Assembly: GCF_003028575.1 (NCBI RefSeq)
Contig: NZ_PYUD01000007.1
Location: 86,558-150,557, forward strand
Origin: Halomonas urumqiensis
Lineage (GTDB): Bacteria; Pseudomonadota; Gammaproteobacteria; Pseudomonadales; Halomonadaceae
Length of the DNA stretch: 64,000 nt
Direction of reading: 5' to 3'
Each line of letters begins with the position of its first letter. Positions within the stretch are counted from its first letter, which is position 1. Under the pieces are notes generated by a model. The model was not told where the DNA came from and ran no database searches. It saw only the letters and a list, made by a program, of their open reading frames with translations. The position numbers and the translations under genes are program-made. Positions 31,897-41,213 of the stretch are shown one piece after another.

Positions 31897-33405
31897 TCAG
31901 GTGGCAAGCGACATCCATACGCTCTTGAGTTCGGAATACTCCTCGAGCGAGTGGTGCGACTTATCGCGGCCATTGCCCGACTGCTTGACCCCACCGAACG
32001 GCATGGTCTGGTCGCCACCGGCCCAGTTGTTGACGAATACCTGGCCGGATTGCAGCCGCCGGGTCACCCGCATGATGCGGTCGATATCCTGGCTCCACAG
32101 CCCGGCCGCCAGGCCATAGGGGCTGTCGTTGGCCATGGCCACGGCCTCCTCTTCGCTGTCAAAGCCGAATACCGCCAGCACCGGGCCGAAAATCTCCTCG
32201 CGACCGATAGTCATCGAAGGCAGAACCCCATCGAACACCGTCGGCGGGATGAACAATCCCGGGCCTTCCATGGGGGTGCCGCCGACCCGCAACCGCGCGC
32301 CCTCCTCGGCGCCCTGGCGGATGAAATCGAGCACGCGGCGATACTGTGTCTCGTCGACCATGGCGCCCATGAAGCTTTCCGGGTCGAGCGGGTCACCTGG
32401 CTGCATGGCCTTGGCGGCGTCGACCACCTTCTCGACGAAGGCCTCGCGGATCGAGTTTTCCACCAGCAGCCGCGAGCCTGCGATGCACACCTCCCCCTGA
32501 TTATGGAAAATCGCCGCGGCGGCATGCTTGGCGACCTGATCCAGGTTCTTGCAGTCGGCAAATACCAGGTTGGGCGACTTGCCGCCGCACTCCAGGTAGA
32601 CCCGCTTGAGGTTGGACTGGCCGGCATACTGCATCAACTGCTTGCCAACCCCGGTGGAGCCGGTGAAGGCCAGGCAGTCGACATCCATCGACAGCGCAAG
32701 TGCCTTGCCTACGGTGTGGCCAAAGCCCGGCAGTACCTGGAACACGCCTTGCGGCAGGCCGGCTTCCTTGGCTAGCTGGGCCAGACGCAATGCCGACAGC
32801 GGCGATTTCTCCGAGGGCTTCAAGATCACGCTGTTACCGGCCGCCAGTGCCGGGGCGACTTTCCACGCGGTCATCATCAGCGGAAAGTTCCATGGCACGA
32901 TGGCGGCGACCACGCCAAGTGGCTCACGCAGCACCATGGCCAGGGTGTCATCGCCAGTCGGTGCCACCTCACCGTAGAGCTTGTCGATGGACTCTGCCTG
33001 ATAACGAAAACAGGCGATGGCGCCATTGATGTCACCCAGCGAACTGCCCACCGGCTTACCCATGTCGAGGGTGTCGATCAGCGCCAGTTGGTACTTGTTG
33101 GCTTCCATCAGCTCGGCAAGCGCCAACAGGGTCCGCTTGCGCTTGCCCGGCGCCAGCCGCGACCACTCCCCCTGGTTGAAGGCCTCGCGGGCATGACCCA
33201 CGGCACGCTCGCCATCCACGGCATCACAGCTTGCCACTTCGGCAAGGGTGTCGCCGGTGGCCGGGTTGAGGGAGGCAAAGGTTTCACCGCTTGCGGCATC
33301 AACGAATTCATTGGCGATGAAGGCGCGGCTCTCGATGGATAACGACGAAGCCAGCGCCTGCCAGTCGGCTTTGGTGCGCGGCGCACTCTCGGATGAACGG
33401 CTCAT
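31897..33405 (-). CDS. puuC: Gamma-glutamyl-gamma-aminobutyraldehyde dehydrogenase (PuuC)
   Basis: PuuC oxidises gamma-glutamyl-gamma-aminobutyraldehyde to gamma-glutamyl-GABA in the Puu putrescine pathway. The 502-residue protein shows E272 (LECGGKSPN) and C307 (NQGEVCIAGSR). It is strongly similar to the module A copy at 22705-24219 throughout, including the LDTLDMGKP and KSPLSALRL stretches. It overlaps the aminotransferase gene by four bases, third in the puuD-aminotransferase-puuC operon. Broad aldehyde specificity is typical of the family. Confidence 0.92.
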   Translation of the reverse strand: MSRSSESAPRTKADWQALASSLSIESRAFIANEFVDAASGETFASLNPATGDTLAEVASCDAVDGERAVGHAREAFNQGEWSRLAPGKRKRTLLALAELMEANKYQLALIDTLDMGKPVGSSLGDINGAIACFRYQAESIDKLYGEVAPTGDDTLAMVLREPLGVVAAIVPWNFPLMMTAWKVAPALAAGNSVILKPSEKSPLSALRLAQLAKEAGLPQGVFQVLPGFGHTVGKALALSMDVDCLAFTGSTGVGKQLMQYAGQSNLKRVYLECGGKSPNLVFADCKNLDQVAKHAAAAIFHNQGEVCIAGSRLLVENSIREAFVEKVVDAAKAMQPGDPLDPESFMGAMVDETQYRRVLDFIRQGAEEGARLRVGGTPMEGPGLFIPPTVFDGVLPSMTIGREEIFGPVLAVFGFDSEEEAVAMANDSPYGLAAGLWSQDIDRIMRVTRRLQSGQVFVNNWAGGDQTMPFGGVKQSGNGRDKSHHSLEEYSELKSVWMSLAT

Positions 33406-34805
33406 GCGGAAGCCTCCTCGCTTGGGGTTGCACGATGCTCCGCCAGGCGGCGGGCGGTTTCGTCGAGCGCCTGACGGGCCAGGCGCACCAGGTCGTCGAT
33501 CTGCTCCCGGGTAATCACCAGCGGTGGGGAGATAATCATGGTATCACCTACCGATCGCATCACCAGGCCTTGCGCGAAGCACAAATCGCGACACAGGTTA
33601 CCGGCGCCAAGCGACTTGGCGAAGCGTGCTCCAGTGGTCTTGTCGGCGACCAGTTCCAGCGCGCCGATCAGGCCAAGCGAACGCGCCTCACCGACCAGCG
33701 GATGGTCGGCCAGGCTCGCCCAGCGCTCGGCAAGGTAGGGGCCGAGGTCATCACGCACGCGCTCGACGATGCCTTCGGACTGCATCAGCTCGAGGTTGGC
33801 AAGCGCCACGGCGGCGCATACCGGATGCCCCGAATAGGTGAAGCCATGGAAGAACTCACCGCCTTCCTCGATCAGGGTATCCGCCACCCGGTCGCCGACC
33901 AGCACCCCGCCGATCGGCAGGTAACCGGACGACAACCCCTTGGCGATCGGCATCAGATCGGGTTCGAGATCGTAATGGACACTGCCGAACCATTCGCCGA
34001 GCCGGCCGAAACCGCAGATGACTTCATCGACCACCAGCAGGATGTCGTACTTCGCCAGCACCTCCTTGACCGCCGGCCAGTAGCTCTCCGGCGGGATGAT
34101 GGCGCCACCGGCGCCCTGCACCGGCTCGGCGATGAACGCCGCGACGTTCTCTTCGCCAAGTGCCAGGATCTTCGCCTCGATGGCGTCGGCGCACAGACGC
34201 CCGAAGGCCTCGGGTGATGGGTCGCGCCCTTCTCCAAGCCGCCCTTCTCCAAACCAGTAGGGCTGACGCACATGGGTGATACCGGGCACCAACGGGCCAC
34301 CCTGCTCGTGCATCGGCGCCATGCCACCCAGGCTCAAGCCTGCCACGGTGGAGCCGTGGTAGGCATTCTCGCGAGCAATGATCCACTGCTTGTCGGGCTT
34401 GCCCTTGAGTGCCCAGTAGCGCCTGACCATGCGCAGCACGGTATCGTTGGCCTCGGAACCGGAGCCGGTGAAGAACACCCGATTGAGATGCGCCGGCGCC
34501 AGTCGGCAAAGCGCCTCGGCAAGCTTGACTGCCGGTGGATGGGTGGTCTTGAAGAAGTTGTTGTAATAGGGCAAGGCCTGCAACTGGTGTGTCGCGGCGT
34601 CCACCAGTTCGCGGCGACCGTAGCCGAGATTCACGCACCACAGCCCCGCCATGCCATCCAGGATGCGATTGCCCTCGCTGTCATGGATGTAGACGCCTTC
34701 GGCATGAGTGATGATGCGACTGCCCTCTTTGCCGAGCGCCTTGAAATCGGTAAAAGGGTGCAGGTGATGGTCGCGGTCCAGCCGCTGATAGTCAGCCGTA
34801 AGCAT
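33402..34805 (-). CDS. spuC: Putrescine/polyamine class III aminotransferase (SpuC-like)
   Basis: A PLP-dependent aminotransferase of 467 residues that resembles Pseudomonas SpuC, a polyamine:pyruvate aminotransferase. Lysine K289 (IAKGLSSGY), D260 (VVDEVICGFGR) and the family motif GSGSEAND are present. The ATG at 34805 gives the conserved MLTADYQRLDRDHHLHPFTD start. It begins 14 bases inside the puuD 3' end, indicating coupling. Direct transamination of putrescine would offer a route parallel to gamma-glutamylation. Confidence 0.9.
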   Translation of the reverse strand: MLTADYQRLDRDHHLHPFTDFKALGKEGSRIITHAEGVYIHDSEGNRILDGMAGLWCVNLGYGRRELVDAATHQLQALPYYNNFFKTTHPPAVKLAEALCRLAPAHLNRVFFTGSGSEANDTVLRMVRRYWALKGKPDKQWIIARENAYHGSTVAGLSLGGMAPMHEQGGPLVPGITHVRQPYWFGEGRLGEGRDPSPEAFGRLCADAIEAKILALGEENVAAFIAEPVQGAGGAIIPPESYWPAVKEVLAKYDILLVVDEVICGFGRLGEWFGSVHYDLEPDLMPIAKGLSSGYLPIGGVLVGDRVADTLIEEGGEFFHGFTYSGHPVCAAVALANLELMQSEGIVERVRDDLGPYLAERWASLADHPLVGEARSLGLIGALELVADKTTGARFAKSLGAGNLCRDLCFAQGLVMRSVGDTMIISPPLVITREQIDDLVRLARQALDETARRLAEHRATPSEEASA

Positions 34806-35568
34806 GCTCGACCTCTTCAAGGATGGACTGCTGGGCGCGATACCCACGGCATGCGCCGGCAAACGCCTCGAACAACGCGTCGTAGAGCGGGTGTTCGCGG
34901 GGCCGCCATTCGGGATGCCATTGAACGGCGAGCGAGAATCCCGGCGCATCGCGAACCGAAATGGCCTCGATCAGGCCATCATGGGCCACGGCCTCGGCAC
35001 AAAGCCCCATGCCGAGTTCGGCAATACCCTGCTGGTGAAGCGAATTGACCCGCGAGGCTGGCTCGGGAGCCAGCGCCGCCAGCCGACCGCCAGGCAGAAT
35101 CGTCACGTCATGGGCCGGGGCATAGCGCAAGGCCAGTTCGACATCGGGCTCGCGATGGTCATCAAGACCCGGCACATTCTGCACCGCCTGGTGCAGCGAG
35201 CCGCCAAACGCGACGTTGAGCTCCTGAAAGCCGCGGCAGATACCGAACAACGGCAGGCCGAGGTCCAGTGCGGCGGGAATCCAGCCGAAGGCCGCGGCAT
35301 CGCGATGGTGATCGGCGCGGGTATTCTGTGGCGCAAGCTCGGCGCCGTAGCGCTCGGGGGCCACATTGGTATGACTGCCGGTAAGCAGCAGGCCATCGAG
35401 ATGACCGAGCAGGTCGCGCTCGTCGCCGTTTTCCCACACCGGCAGGATAACCGGCGCCAGGCCGTACTCGCGCAACGCCGCAAGATACTTGTCTGTCACC
35501 ACATGGGCGGGATGGCCCTCGACATCACGGCGACAGGCGATCACCCCCACCAGGGGTCGGCTGGACAT
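34792..35568 (-). CDS. puuD: Gamma-glutamyl-gamma-aminobutyrate hydrolase (PuuD)
   Basis: PuuD hydrolyses gamma-glutamyl-GABA to glutamate and GABA, the last step of the Puu pathway. The 258-residue class I glutamine-amidotransferase-like protein has nucleophile C111 (LFGICRGFQE), H218 and E220 (VQWHPEW), so the triad is complete. The early GVIACRR and LLLTGSHTNVAPERY are also family-typical. It is first in a minus-strand operon and divergent from puuA1. Confidence 0.94.
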   Translation of the reverse strand: MSSRPLVGVIACRRDVEGHPAHVVTDKYLAALREYGLAPVILPVWENGDERDLLGHLDGLLLTGSHTNVAPERYGAELAPQNTRADHHRDAAAFGWIPAALDLGLPLFGICRGFQELNVAFGGSLHQAVQNVPGLDDHREPDVELALRYAPAHDVTILPGGRLAALAPEPASRVNSLHQQGIAELGMGLCAEAVAHDGLIEAISVRDAPGFSLAVQWHPEWRPREHPLYDALFEAFAGACRGYRAQQSILEEVEHAYG

Positions 35569-35861
35569 GACACTCTCCTCGATTCATGCAAACAGCAATT
35601 GTTATGCTTTGCTCAACATACCTTTCAAAAAGGCATCTGCCAAGTCGCCAGGTAATGTGCAAAAACACTCAAGGAATCGCAGAAAACTCCGGAATCGTTG
35701 CGCCAGCCGGTGCGTAGCAGCAGGGGAAAGCGTAAAATATTTGACAACACTGACGACAGGATTCAAAGATACCTCACTAGCGTGACGAGCTTGCACGCTA
35801 TCTCCCACACTACGTCACGACACACTGACTCGAGACCTCCGACCCAATAACAAGGTGCGCC
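35569..35861. promoter_or_regulatory. Divergent puuD/puuA1 control region
   Basis: This 293-base spacer holds no gene. It contains a perfect inverted repeat TAGCGTG (35778-35784) and CACGCTA (35794-35800) with a nine-base spacer, 61 bases before puuA1; a TTGACA at 35741-35746 without a convincing -10; and GGAATCG twice at about 35675 and 35691. On the minus strand TTGAAA with TAACAA 18 bases later could serve puuD. The region is AT-richer than its neighbours, as expected for promoters, and PuuR is a likely binder. Confidence 0.5.
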
Positions 35862-37238
35862 ATGCCCTCACGCCCCGCCGACGAAGCCCGCGAGTTCCTC
35901 GACCGACACCCAGAAATCGACAGTATCGACCTGTTGATCAGCGACCTGAATGGCGTGTTGCGCGGCAAGCGCGTGGGGCGCGGTAACCTGGAAAAGGCCT
36001 TCCAGGAAGGCATCAACCTGCCGGCCTCGGTGTTTGCTCTCGACATCCTCGGGAACACCATCGAGGAGACTGGCCTCGGTCTCTCCACCGGCGACGGGGA
36101 CCGCGTCTGCTGGCCGATACCCGACACGCTGATGCCGAGCCCCTGGCTCAAGCAGGGTCGACAGGCGCAACTGTTGATGAGCATGTACGAACCCGATGGC
36201 AAGCCCTTCTTCGCCGACCCCCGCCACGTGCTGGAAAACCTCGTCGCACGCTTCCGGCAGCGCGGCCTGACACCAGTGGTCGCCGTGGAAATGGAGTTCT
36301 ATCTGGTCGACCGCAAGCGCGACGCCCACGGCCTGATTCAGCCGCCCTGCTCACCCGCCACCGGTGAACGCGCCACCCAGAGCCAGCTCTACTCCATCAA
36401 CGAGCTCGACGAGTATGCCGAGTTGCTGGAGGCGATCCAGGCGGCCGCCGACATCCAGGGCCTGCCGCTGGACACCACCCTCAAGGAGTGCGCACCCGGG
36501 CAGTTCGAGATCAACCTGAAGCATGGCGACGATGTGCTGGCCGCCTGCGACAGCGCCGTGCTGCTCAAGCGATTGATCAAGGGCATGGCGCTCAATCACG
36601 GCTTCGAGGCCACCTTCATGGCCAAGCCCTACGGCCAGGAAGCCGGGAACGGCACTCACGTGCATATCAGCCTGCTCGACGAACGCGACCACAACGTCTT
36701 CGCCGCCGAGGATGAAGACCCCCTCGGCACGCCGCAACTCAAGCAGGCCATTGCCGGACTGCTCTCGCTGATGCCGGCCTCCATGGCGCTGTTCGCCCCC
36801 AACCTCAACTCGTTTCGTCGCTTCCAGCCCGGGCTTTATGTGCCCATGGCACCGACCTGGGGCTACGACAACCGCTCGGTGGCGCTGCGCATCCCCTCCG
36901 GCGCCAATGCGGCACGCCGCATCGAGCATCGCGTGGCCGGCGCCGACGTCAATCCTTACCTGCTGCTGGCCGCCTTGCTGGCGGGTATCGAGCATGGCCT
37001 CGAGCACCAGTTGACACCGCCGCCGGCGGTCACCGGCAATGCCTACCAGCAGTACCCGCCCAGTCTGACCAACAGCTGGCTGCAGGCACTGGCGCTGCTC
37101 GACGCAAGCGAACCGCTGCGCCAGGCGCTCGGCGACCCCTTCATGGACGTCTACCTGGCCAACCGTCGCGCCGAACGCGACCAGGCCATGCAGAGCATCA
37201 GCCGGCTCGAGTACGACTGGTACCTGCGCAACGCCTGA
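35862..37238 (+). CDS. puuA: Gamma-glutamylpolyamine synthetase (PuuA-like), copy 1
   Basis: A glutamine-synthetase-fold enzyme of 458 residues that joins glutamate to the amine of putrescine or another polyamine using ATP. The beta-grasp N-terminus (SIDLLISDLNGVLRGKR), the metal-binding VEMEFYL, the GNGTHVHISLLD histidine loop and the NSFRRFQPGLYVP arginine motif are present. Short length and lack of the adenylylation tyrosine loop separate it from GlnA. It is divergent from puuD; a second copy lies at 43810-45156. Different amine preferences of the two are likely but unproven. Confidence 0.9.
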   Translation: MPSRPADEAREFLDRHPEIDSIDLLISDLNGVLRGKRVGRGNLEKAFQEGINLPASVFALDILGNTIEETGLGLSTGDGDRVCWPIPDTLMPSPWLKQGRQAQLLMSMYEPDGKPFFADPRHVLENLVARFRQRGLTPVVAVEMEFYLVDRKRDAHGLIQPPCSPATGERATQSQLYSINELDEYAELLEAIQAAADIQGLPLDTTLKECAPGQFEINLKHGDDVLAACDSAVLLKRLIKGMALNHGFEATFMAKPYGQEAGNGTHVHISLLDERDHNVFAAEDEDPLGTPQLKQAIAGLLSLMPASMALFAPNLNSFRRFQPGLYVPMAPTWGYDNRSVALRIPSGANAARRIEHRVAGADVNPYLLLAALLAGIEHGLEHQLTPPPAVTGNAYQQYPPSLTNSWLQALALLDASEPLRQALGDPFMDVYLANRRAERDQAMQSISRLEYDWYLRNA

Positions 37239-37266
37239 TGCGTCAAGCATGCGCCCCGAACGTACT

Positions 37267-37290
37267 GCGCCCGGACCAAGGCCCGGGCGC
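37267..37290. terminator. GC hairpin after puuA1
   Basis: GCGCCCGG (37267-37274) and CCGGGCGC (37283-37290) form an eight-base GC stem between puuA1 and the convergent glycine-zipper gene. No T-tract follows, so factor-independent termination is doubtful. Confidence 0.35.
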
Positions 37291-37322
37291 GTTGCGTTGG
37301 TGATTCAGCTATTTCTGGTGGC

Positions 37323-37874
37323 TCAGCTCTCGTCGGTGACCACGCTATCCCAGCGTGGGCGGCCCTCTTCAAGCAGCACCCGGTCGCCTTTGGGCGGCGA
37401 ATCCAGGCGGGTGGTTTGCACCTGCTCAGCGTGGCGCCAGGAGACCTCGTAGCCTTCGGTCTCCTGATGGGTATCCACCACCGTATGGCACTGGGTCTGG
37501 GTGGTCTGGGTGCCCTGGTTGGCTTCCACCCGCTCCTGCACCTCGCGCCCGGCCAGGCCGCCACCCACGGCACCTGCCACGGTGGCGATCTTCTTGCCAC
37601 TGCCACCGCCAACCTGATTGCCAAGCAGCCCACCGACGATGGCCCCGGCGGCCGTGCCGACGATCCGGTTGGGGTCGCGGCTTTGGCCCGGCTGGTTGAC
37701 CACCACCTCCTCGCACACCTCACGCGGGGTCTCGACGGTGCGCGTCAGCGTCTCGACACCCACGATCTCGGCATACTGAGGTTGCGGCTCCTGCTGGACC
37801 TGCCAGGCGCCATACCCCAGGCCACCCAGGCCCAGCACGGAAAGCGCGGTACCGACCACGATCGACTTGCTCAT
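37323..37874 (-). CDS. Glycine-zipper 2TM domain envelope protein
   Basis: A 183-residue protein with a hydrophobic N-terminal segment (about residues 5-24, glycine-rich) and a glycine-zipper 2TM stretch at about 69-112 (IVGTAAGAIVGGLLGNQVGGGSGKK, then VAGAVGGGLAGREVQE when read on). This resembles the Rickettsia 17-kDa antigen/SlyB family, but there is no lipobox cysteine, so it is probably membrane-anchored rather than a lipoprotein. The C-terminal half is polar. It lies within the puu region without an obvious metabolic link. Confidence 0.8.
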   Translation of the reverse strand: MSKSIVVGTALSVLGLGGLGYGAWQVQQEPQPQYAEIVGVETLTRTVETPREVCEEVVVNQPGQSRDPNRIVGTAAGAIVGGLLGNQVGGGSGKKIATVAGAVGGGLAGREVQERVEANQGTQTTQTQCHTVVDTHQETEGYEVSWRHAEQVQTTRLDSPPKGDRVLLEEGRPRWDSVVTDES

Positions 37875-38036
37875 CTGTCACCTCCAGCAGGACGCTGCGG
37901 CGCCCCTGATTCAATTGCGAACTTGATGCCCGGAACGAGCATGACATTGGCGCAGGCATCGACAGCGGATGATGGTGCCTTGCCGAGAGGAAACGATGAA
38001 TGTGGCGGCGCATCCTGCGCCGCCTGATGTGTGCCC

Positions 38037-38042
38037 AGTATA
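38037..38042 (-). promoter_or_regulatory. Possible -10 box for the glycine-zipper gene
   Basis: On the minus strand TATACT lies within the palindrome GCCC-AGTATA-GGGC; the -35 is weak. The leader to the gene start (37874) would be about 155 bases and would include a perfect nine-base stem GGCGGCGCA/TGCGCCGCC at 38004-38024. The whole 256-base spacer 37875-38130 has nothing coding. Confidence 0.35.
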
Positions 38043-38130
38043 GGGCAGCAGACGACCGGCGTTCAGCCTGTGGGCATGACTTCCGCATTTTCTGACCAGC
38101 CGTCGCCACACAGCGACAGCTCAGTTGGTG

Positions 38131-39423
38131 TCACACCCCCAGCCGATCACGGGTGGCGTAGTACCAGGCGCCCAGTGCCGAAAGCGGCACGCGCAGCAGC
38201 CGCCCGCCCGGGAACGGCAGGTGAGGGAGCCCGGCGAAGGCGTCGAAGCGCTCGCCCTGGCCATGCATCACCTCGGCGATCAACTTGCCGGCCAGGTGCG
38301 TGCAGGTGACTCCATGACCGGAGTAGCCCTGGGCGTAATAGACATTGCCGTTGAGCACCCCGAACTGCGGCAGCCGGTTGAGCGTCATCAGGAAGGTGCC
38401 GCTCCAGGCGTAGTCGATCTTCACATCGGCAAGGCCTGGAAAGGTCTTGGCGAGCTTGGGGCGAATCACCTTGGTGATGTCACCGGGGTCGTCGCCGCCA
38501 TAGTTGACTCCGCCGCCGTACAGCAGCCGGTTGTCGGCGGTCAGCCGGTAGTAGTCGAGCAGGTAATTGCAGTCCTCCACGGCCATGCCGTTGGGCAGCA
38601 GCTCACGCGCACGGGCCTCACCCAGTGGCTCGGTGGTGACGATCTGGGTCCCGCAGGGCATCGACTTGCCCTCGAGCTCGGGCAATACCCCCTGCAGGTA
38701 GGCGTTACCGGCCATCACCACGCGTTGGGCACGCACCTCGCCACGTGGCGTCTTCAACACCACGGGCTCGCCATGCCGAAGCTCGACCACCGGGGTCTGT
38801 TCGAAGATTCGCCCCCCCAGCGATTCGACCGCCGCGGCCTGGCCCAGCACCAGGTTGAGCGGATGCAGGTGGCCACCCGAGTGATCGACAAGTCCCCCTA
38901 CATAGCGATCGGAGTTGACCTCGCGCTTGAGCGCCTTGCCCTCAAGCAGTTCGAGTTCGCGGTGGCCGTAACGCTCCCACAGCGCCTTGTGCTCGACCAG
39001 CCCCTCGTACTGCCGTTCATTGCAGGCGGCGAACAGGTTGCCGTCGCGCAGGTCGCAGTCGATCGCGTAGCGCTCGATGCGCTCGCGAATGATGCGATTG
39101 CCTTCGAAGGCCATGTCGCCCAGCGCCTGGGCGGTGAGTTCGCCATACTTGGCCTCGATGACGTCCATGTCGCGGCTGTAGCTGTTGACGATCTGCCCAC
39201 CGTTGCGGCCCGATGCCCCGAACCCGACGCGCGAGGCCTCCAGCACCACCACCGACACGCCACGCTCGGCCAGGTGCAGTGCCGAGGAGATGCCGGTGAA
39301 CCCGGCACCCACCACGCACACGTCGCACGTCACGTCGCCCTCGAGGGCCGGACGCGCCGGTGACGGATTGGCCGTGGCGGAATACCAGGAGGCCACGTGT
39401 TCGCGGGACTGGGTTTGGCTCAT
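38131..39423 (-). CDS. puuB: Gamma-glutamylputrescine oxidase-like FAD oxidoreductase (PuuB), copy 1
   Basis: A DAO-family flavoenzyme of 430 residues. The FAD dinucleotide fold CVVGAGFTGISSALHLAERG is near residues 35-55, followed by GASGRNGGQ, and the C-terminal YYAQGYSGHGVTCTHLAGK loop is typical. PuuB oxidises gamma-glutamylputrescine to the aldehyde, releasing ammonia and peroxide. The ATG at 39423 is chosen over the longer frame to 39549, which would run into potI. It is last in the minus-strand series starting at puuB2, 37 bases after potI. Confidence 0.9.
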   Translation of the reverse strand: MSQTQSREHVASWYSATANPSPARPALEGDVTCDVCVVGAGFTGISSALHLAERGVSVVVLEASRVGFGASGRNGGQIVNSYSRDMDVIEAKYGELTAQALGDMAFEGNRIIRERIERYAIDCDLRDGNLFAACNERQYEGLVEHKALWERYGHRELELLEGKALKREVNSDRYVGGLVDHSGGHLHPLNLVLGQAAAVESLGGRIFEQTPVVELRHGEPVVLKTPRGEVRAQRVVMAGNAYLQGVLPELEGKSMPCGTQIVTTEPLGEARARELLPNGMAVEDCNYLLDYYRLTADNRLLYGGGVNYGGDDPGDITKVIRPKLAKTFPGLADVKIDYAWSGTFLMTLNRLPQFGVLNGNVYYAQGYSGHGVTCTHLAGKLIAEVMHGQGERFDAFAGLPHLPFPGGRLLRVPLSALGAWYYATRDRLGV

Positions 39424-39460
39424 CGATGACTCCTTGAAGGAACGGACATGGGGTGAGTGC

Positions 39461-40288
39461 TCACTGCTCGGCCGCCGCCGCCTCGAGGCGGCGGGCCTCG
39501 CCGCGGCGCATGAAGTACCAGGCCAGGAAGGTGGCAAGCGACACCGCAAGGATGATCAGGGTGGCCAGGGCATTGATCATCGGCGAGACCCCCATGCGTA
39601 CCGAGGAGAACACCACCATCGGCAGCGTGGTGGCCCCGGGGCCCGAGACGAAGCTGGCGATCACCAGGTCGTCGAGGGACAGGGTGAAGGCCAGCAACCA
39701 GCCCGCCGCCAGCGCCGGGGAGATCACCGGCAGGGTGATCAGGAAGAAGGTCTTGACCGGTGGTGCACCGAGGTCCAGGGCGGCCTCCTCGATGGAGCGG
39801 TCGACCTCACGCAGCCGCGATGACACCACCACCGCCACATAGGCGCTGCAGAAGGTGGTATGGGCGATCCAGATCGTCATCATGCCACGGTCGCCGGGCC
39901 AGCCGGTGATCTGCGCCAGTTGCACGAACAGCAGCAGCAGCGACAGGCCGGTAATCACCTCGGGCATCACCAGCGGGGCCGTGACCATGCTGGACAACGC
40001 CGTCTTGCCGCGAAAGCGGGCGAAGCGGGTCATCACGAAGGCCGCCAGCGTCCCCAGGCACACCGCCATGCAGGCGGCGAAGAAGGCGATGCGCAGGCTG
40101 GTCCACACCGCCGAGAGGATCTGGCGGTCCTGCAGCAATTCCAGGTACCAGCGCCCCGAAAAGCCAGCCCACACCGTCACCAGTCGTGACGAATTGAAGG
40201 AGTAGATCACCAGCACCAGCATCGGCAGGTAAAGGAACAGCAGTCCCGCGATCAACATCACGGTCGTGAATGAAGGGCGTTGTCTCAT
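39461..40288 (-). CDS. potI: Polyamine ABC transporter permease PotI
   Basis: A 275-residue inner-membrane permease with about six membrane helices and the permease EAA loop (EEAALDLGAPPVKTFFLITLPVISP). Together with PotH it forms the channel of the putrescine importer. The start MRQRPSFTTV at 40288 lies one base after the potH stop. It is fourth in potF-potG-potH-potI. Confidence 0.93.
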   Translation of the reverse strand: MRQRPSFTTVMLIAGLLFLYLPMLVLVIYSFNSSRLVTVWAGFSGRWYLELLQDRQILSAVWTSLRIAFFAACMAVCLGTLAAFVMTRFARFRGKTALSSMVTAPLVMPEVITGLSLLLLFVQLAQITGWPGDRGMMTIWIAHTTFCSAYVAVVVSSRLREVDRSIEEAALDLGAPPVKTFFLITLPVISPALAAGWLLAFTLSLDDLVIASFVSGPGATTLPMVVFSSVRMGVSPMINALATLIILAVSLATFLAWYFMRRGEARRLEAAAAEQ

Positions 40289-40289
40289 G

Positions 40290-41201
40290 TCACTCCTCCA
40301 GTTCACGGGACTGATAGCGATGGAACAGCGCAATGGGGATCAGCAGCAGTGCCAGCATCACCATGGCGAGCGCCGAGGCCACCGGCCAGTCGCGGTTGTT
40401 GAAGAACTCTTCCCACAGCACCTTGCCGATCATCAGCGTGTTGGGCCCGCCGAGCAGCTCGGGGATCACGTACTCCCCCACCGCCGGGATGAACACCAGC
40501 ATGGAACCGGCGATGATGCCGCCCTTCGACAACGGCAGGGTCACCTTCAGGAAGGTGTTGAACTTGCGTGAGCCGAGGTCCGAGGCGGCCTCCAGCAACG
40601 AGTTGTCGAGCCGCGTCAGATTGGCGTAGAGCGGCAGGATCATGAACGGCAGGTAGGCATAGACGATACCCAGCATCACCGCGAAATTGGTATTCATCAT
40701 GCGGATCGGTGAATCGATCAGGCCGAGCCACAGCAGAGTGTTATTGAGCAGGCCGTTGTTGCTGAGTATGCCCATCCAGGCGTAGACCCGGATCAGGAAC
40801 GAGGTCCAGGACGGCAGCATCACCAGCAGCAGCAGCACCAATTGCCAGCGCGCAGGCGCCCTGGCCATGGCATAGGCCATGGGGTAGCCGATCAGCAGGC
40901 AGAACAGCGTCGAGAAGAAGGCGATCTTCACCGAGCCCCAGTACGCCGAGACATACAGTGAATCGGAGAACAGGAACAGGTAGTTGCCAAAGTTCAGCGC
41001 GATGTTCAGCGTTTCGGCGCTGTAGTCGACGATGGCGCCGTAGGGAGGCAGGGAAATGGCCGCCTCGGAGAGGCTGATCTTCAACACGATGGCGAACGGC
41101 GCCAGGAAGAACAGGGTCAGCCACAGCAGCGGCACGGCAATCACCCAGCCGCGGCGCGGGCGCAACCAGCGTTTGGCCCGTTGGGAAGGAGAAGGCGTCA
41201 T
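40290..41201 (-). CDS. potH: Polyamine ABC transporter permease PotH
   Basis: A 303-residue permease with an Arg-rich cytoplasmic N-terminus, six hydrophobic segments and the EAA loop LEAASDLGSRKFNTFLKVTLP. It pairs with PotI. It starts 12 bases after potG and is followed by potI after one base, so the series is one transcription unit. Confidence 0.94.
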   Translation of the reverse strand: MTPSPSQRAKRWLRPRRGWVIAVPLLWLTLFFLAPFAIVLKISLSEAAISLPPYGAIVDYSAETLNIALNFGNYLFLFSDSLYVSAYWGSVKIAFFSTLFCLLIGYPMAYAMARAPARWQLVLLLLVMLPSWTSFLIRVYAWMGILSNNGLLNNTLLWLGLIDSPIRMMNTNFAVMLGIVYAYLPFMILPLYANLTRLDNSLLEAASDLGSRKFNTFLKVTLPLSKGGIIAGSMLVFIPAVGEYVIPELLGGPNTLMIGKVLWEEFFNNRDWPVASALAMVMLALLLIPIALFHRYQSRELEE

Positions 41202-41213
41202 GGCGGGCTCTCC

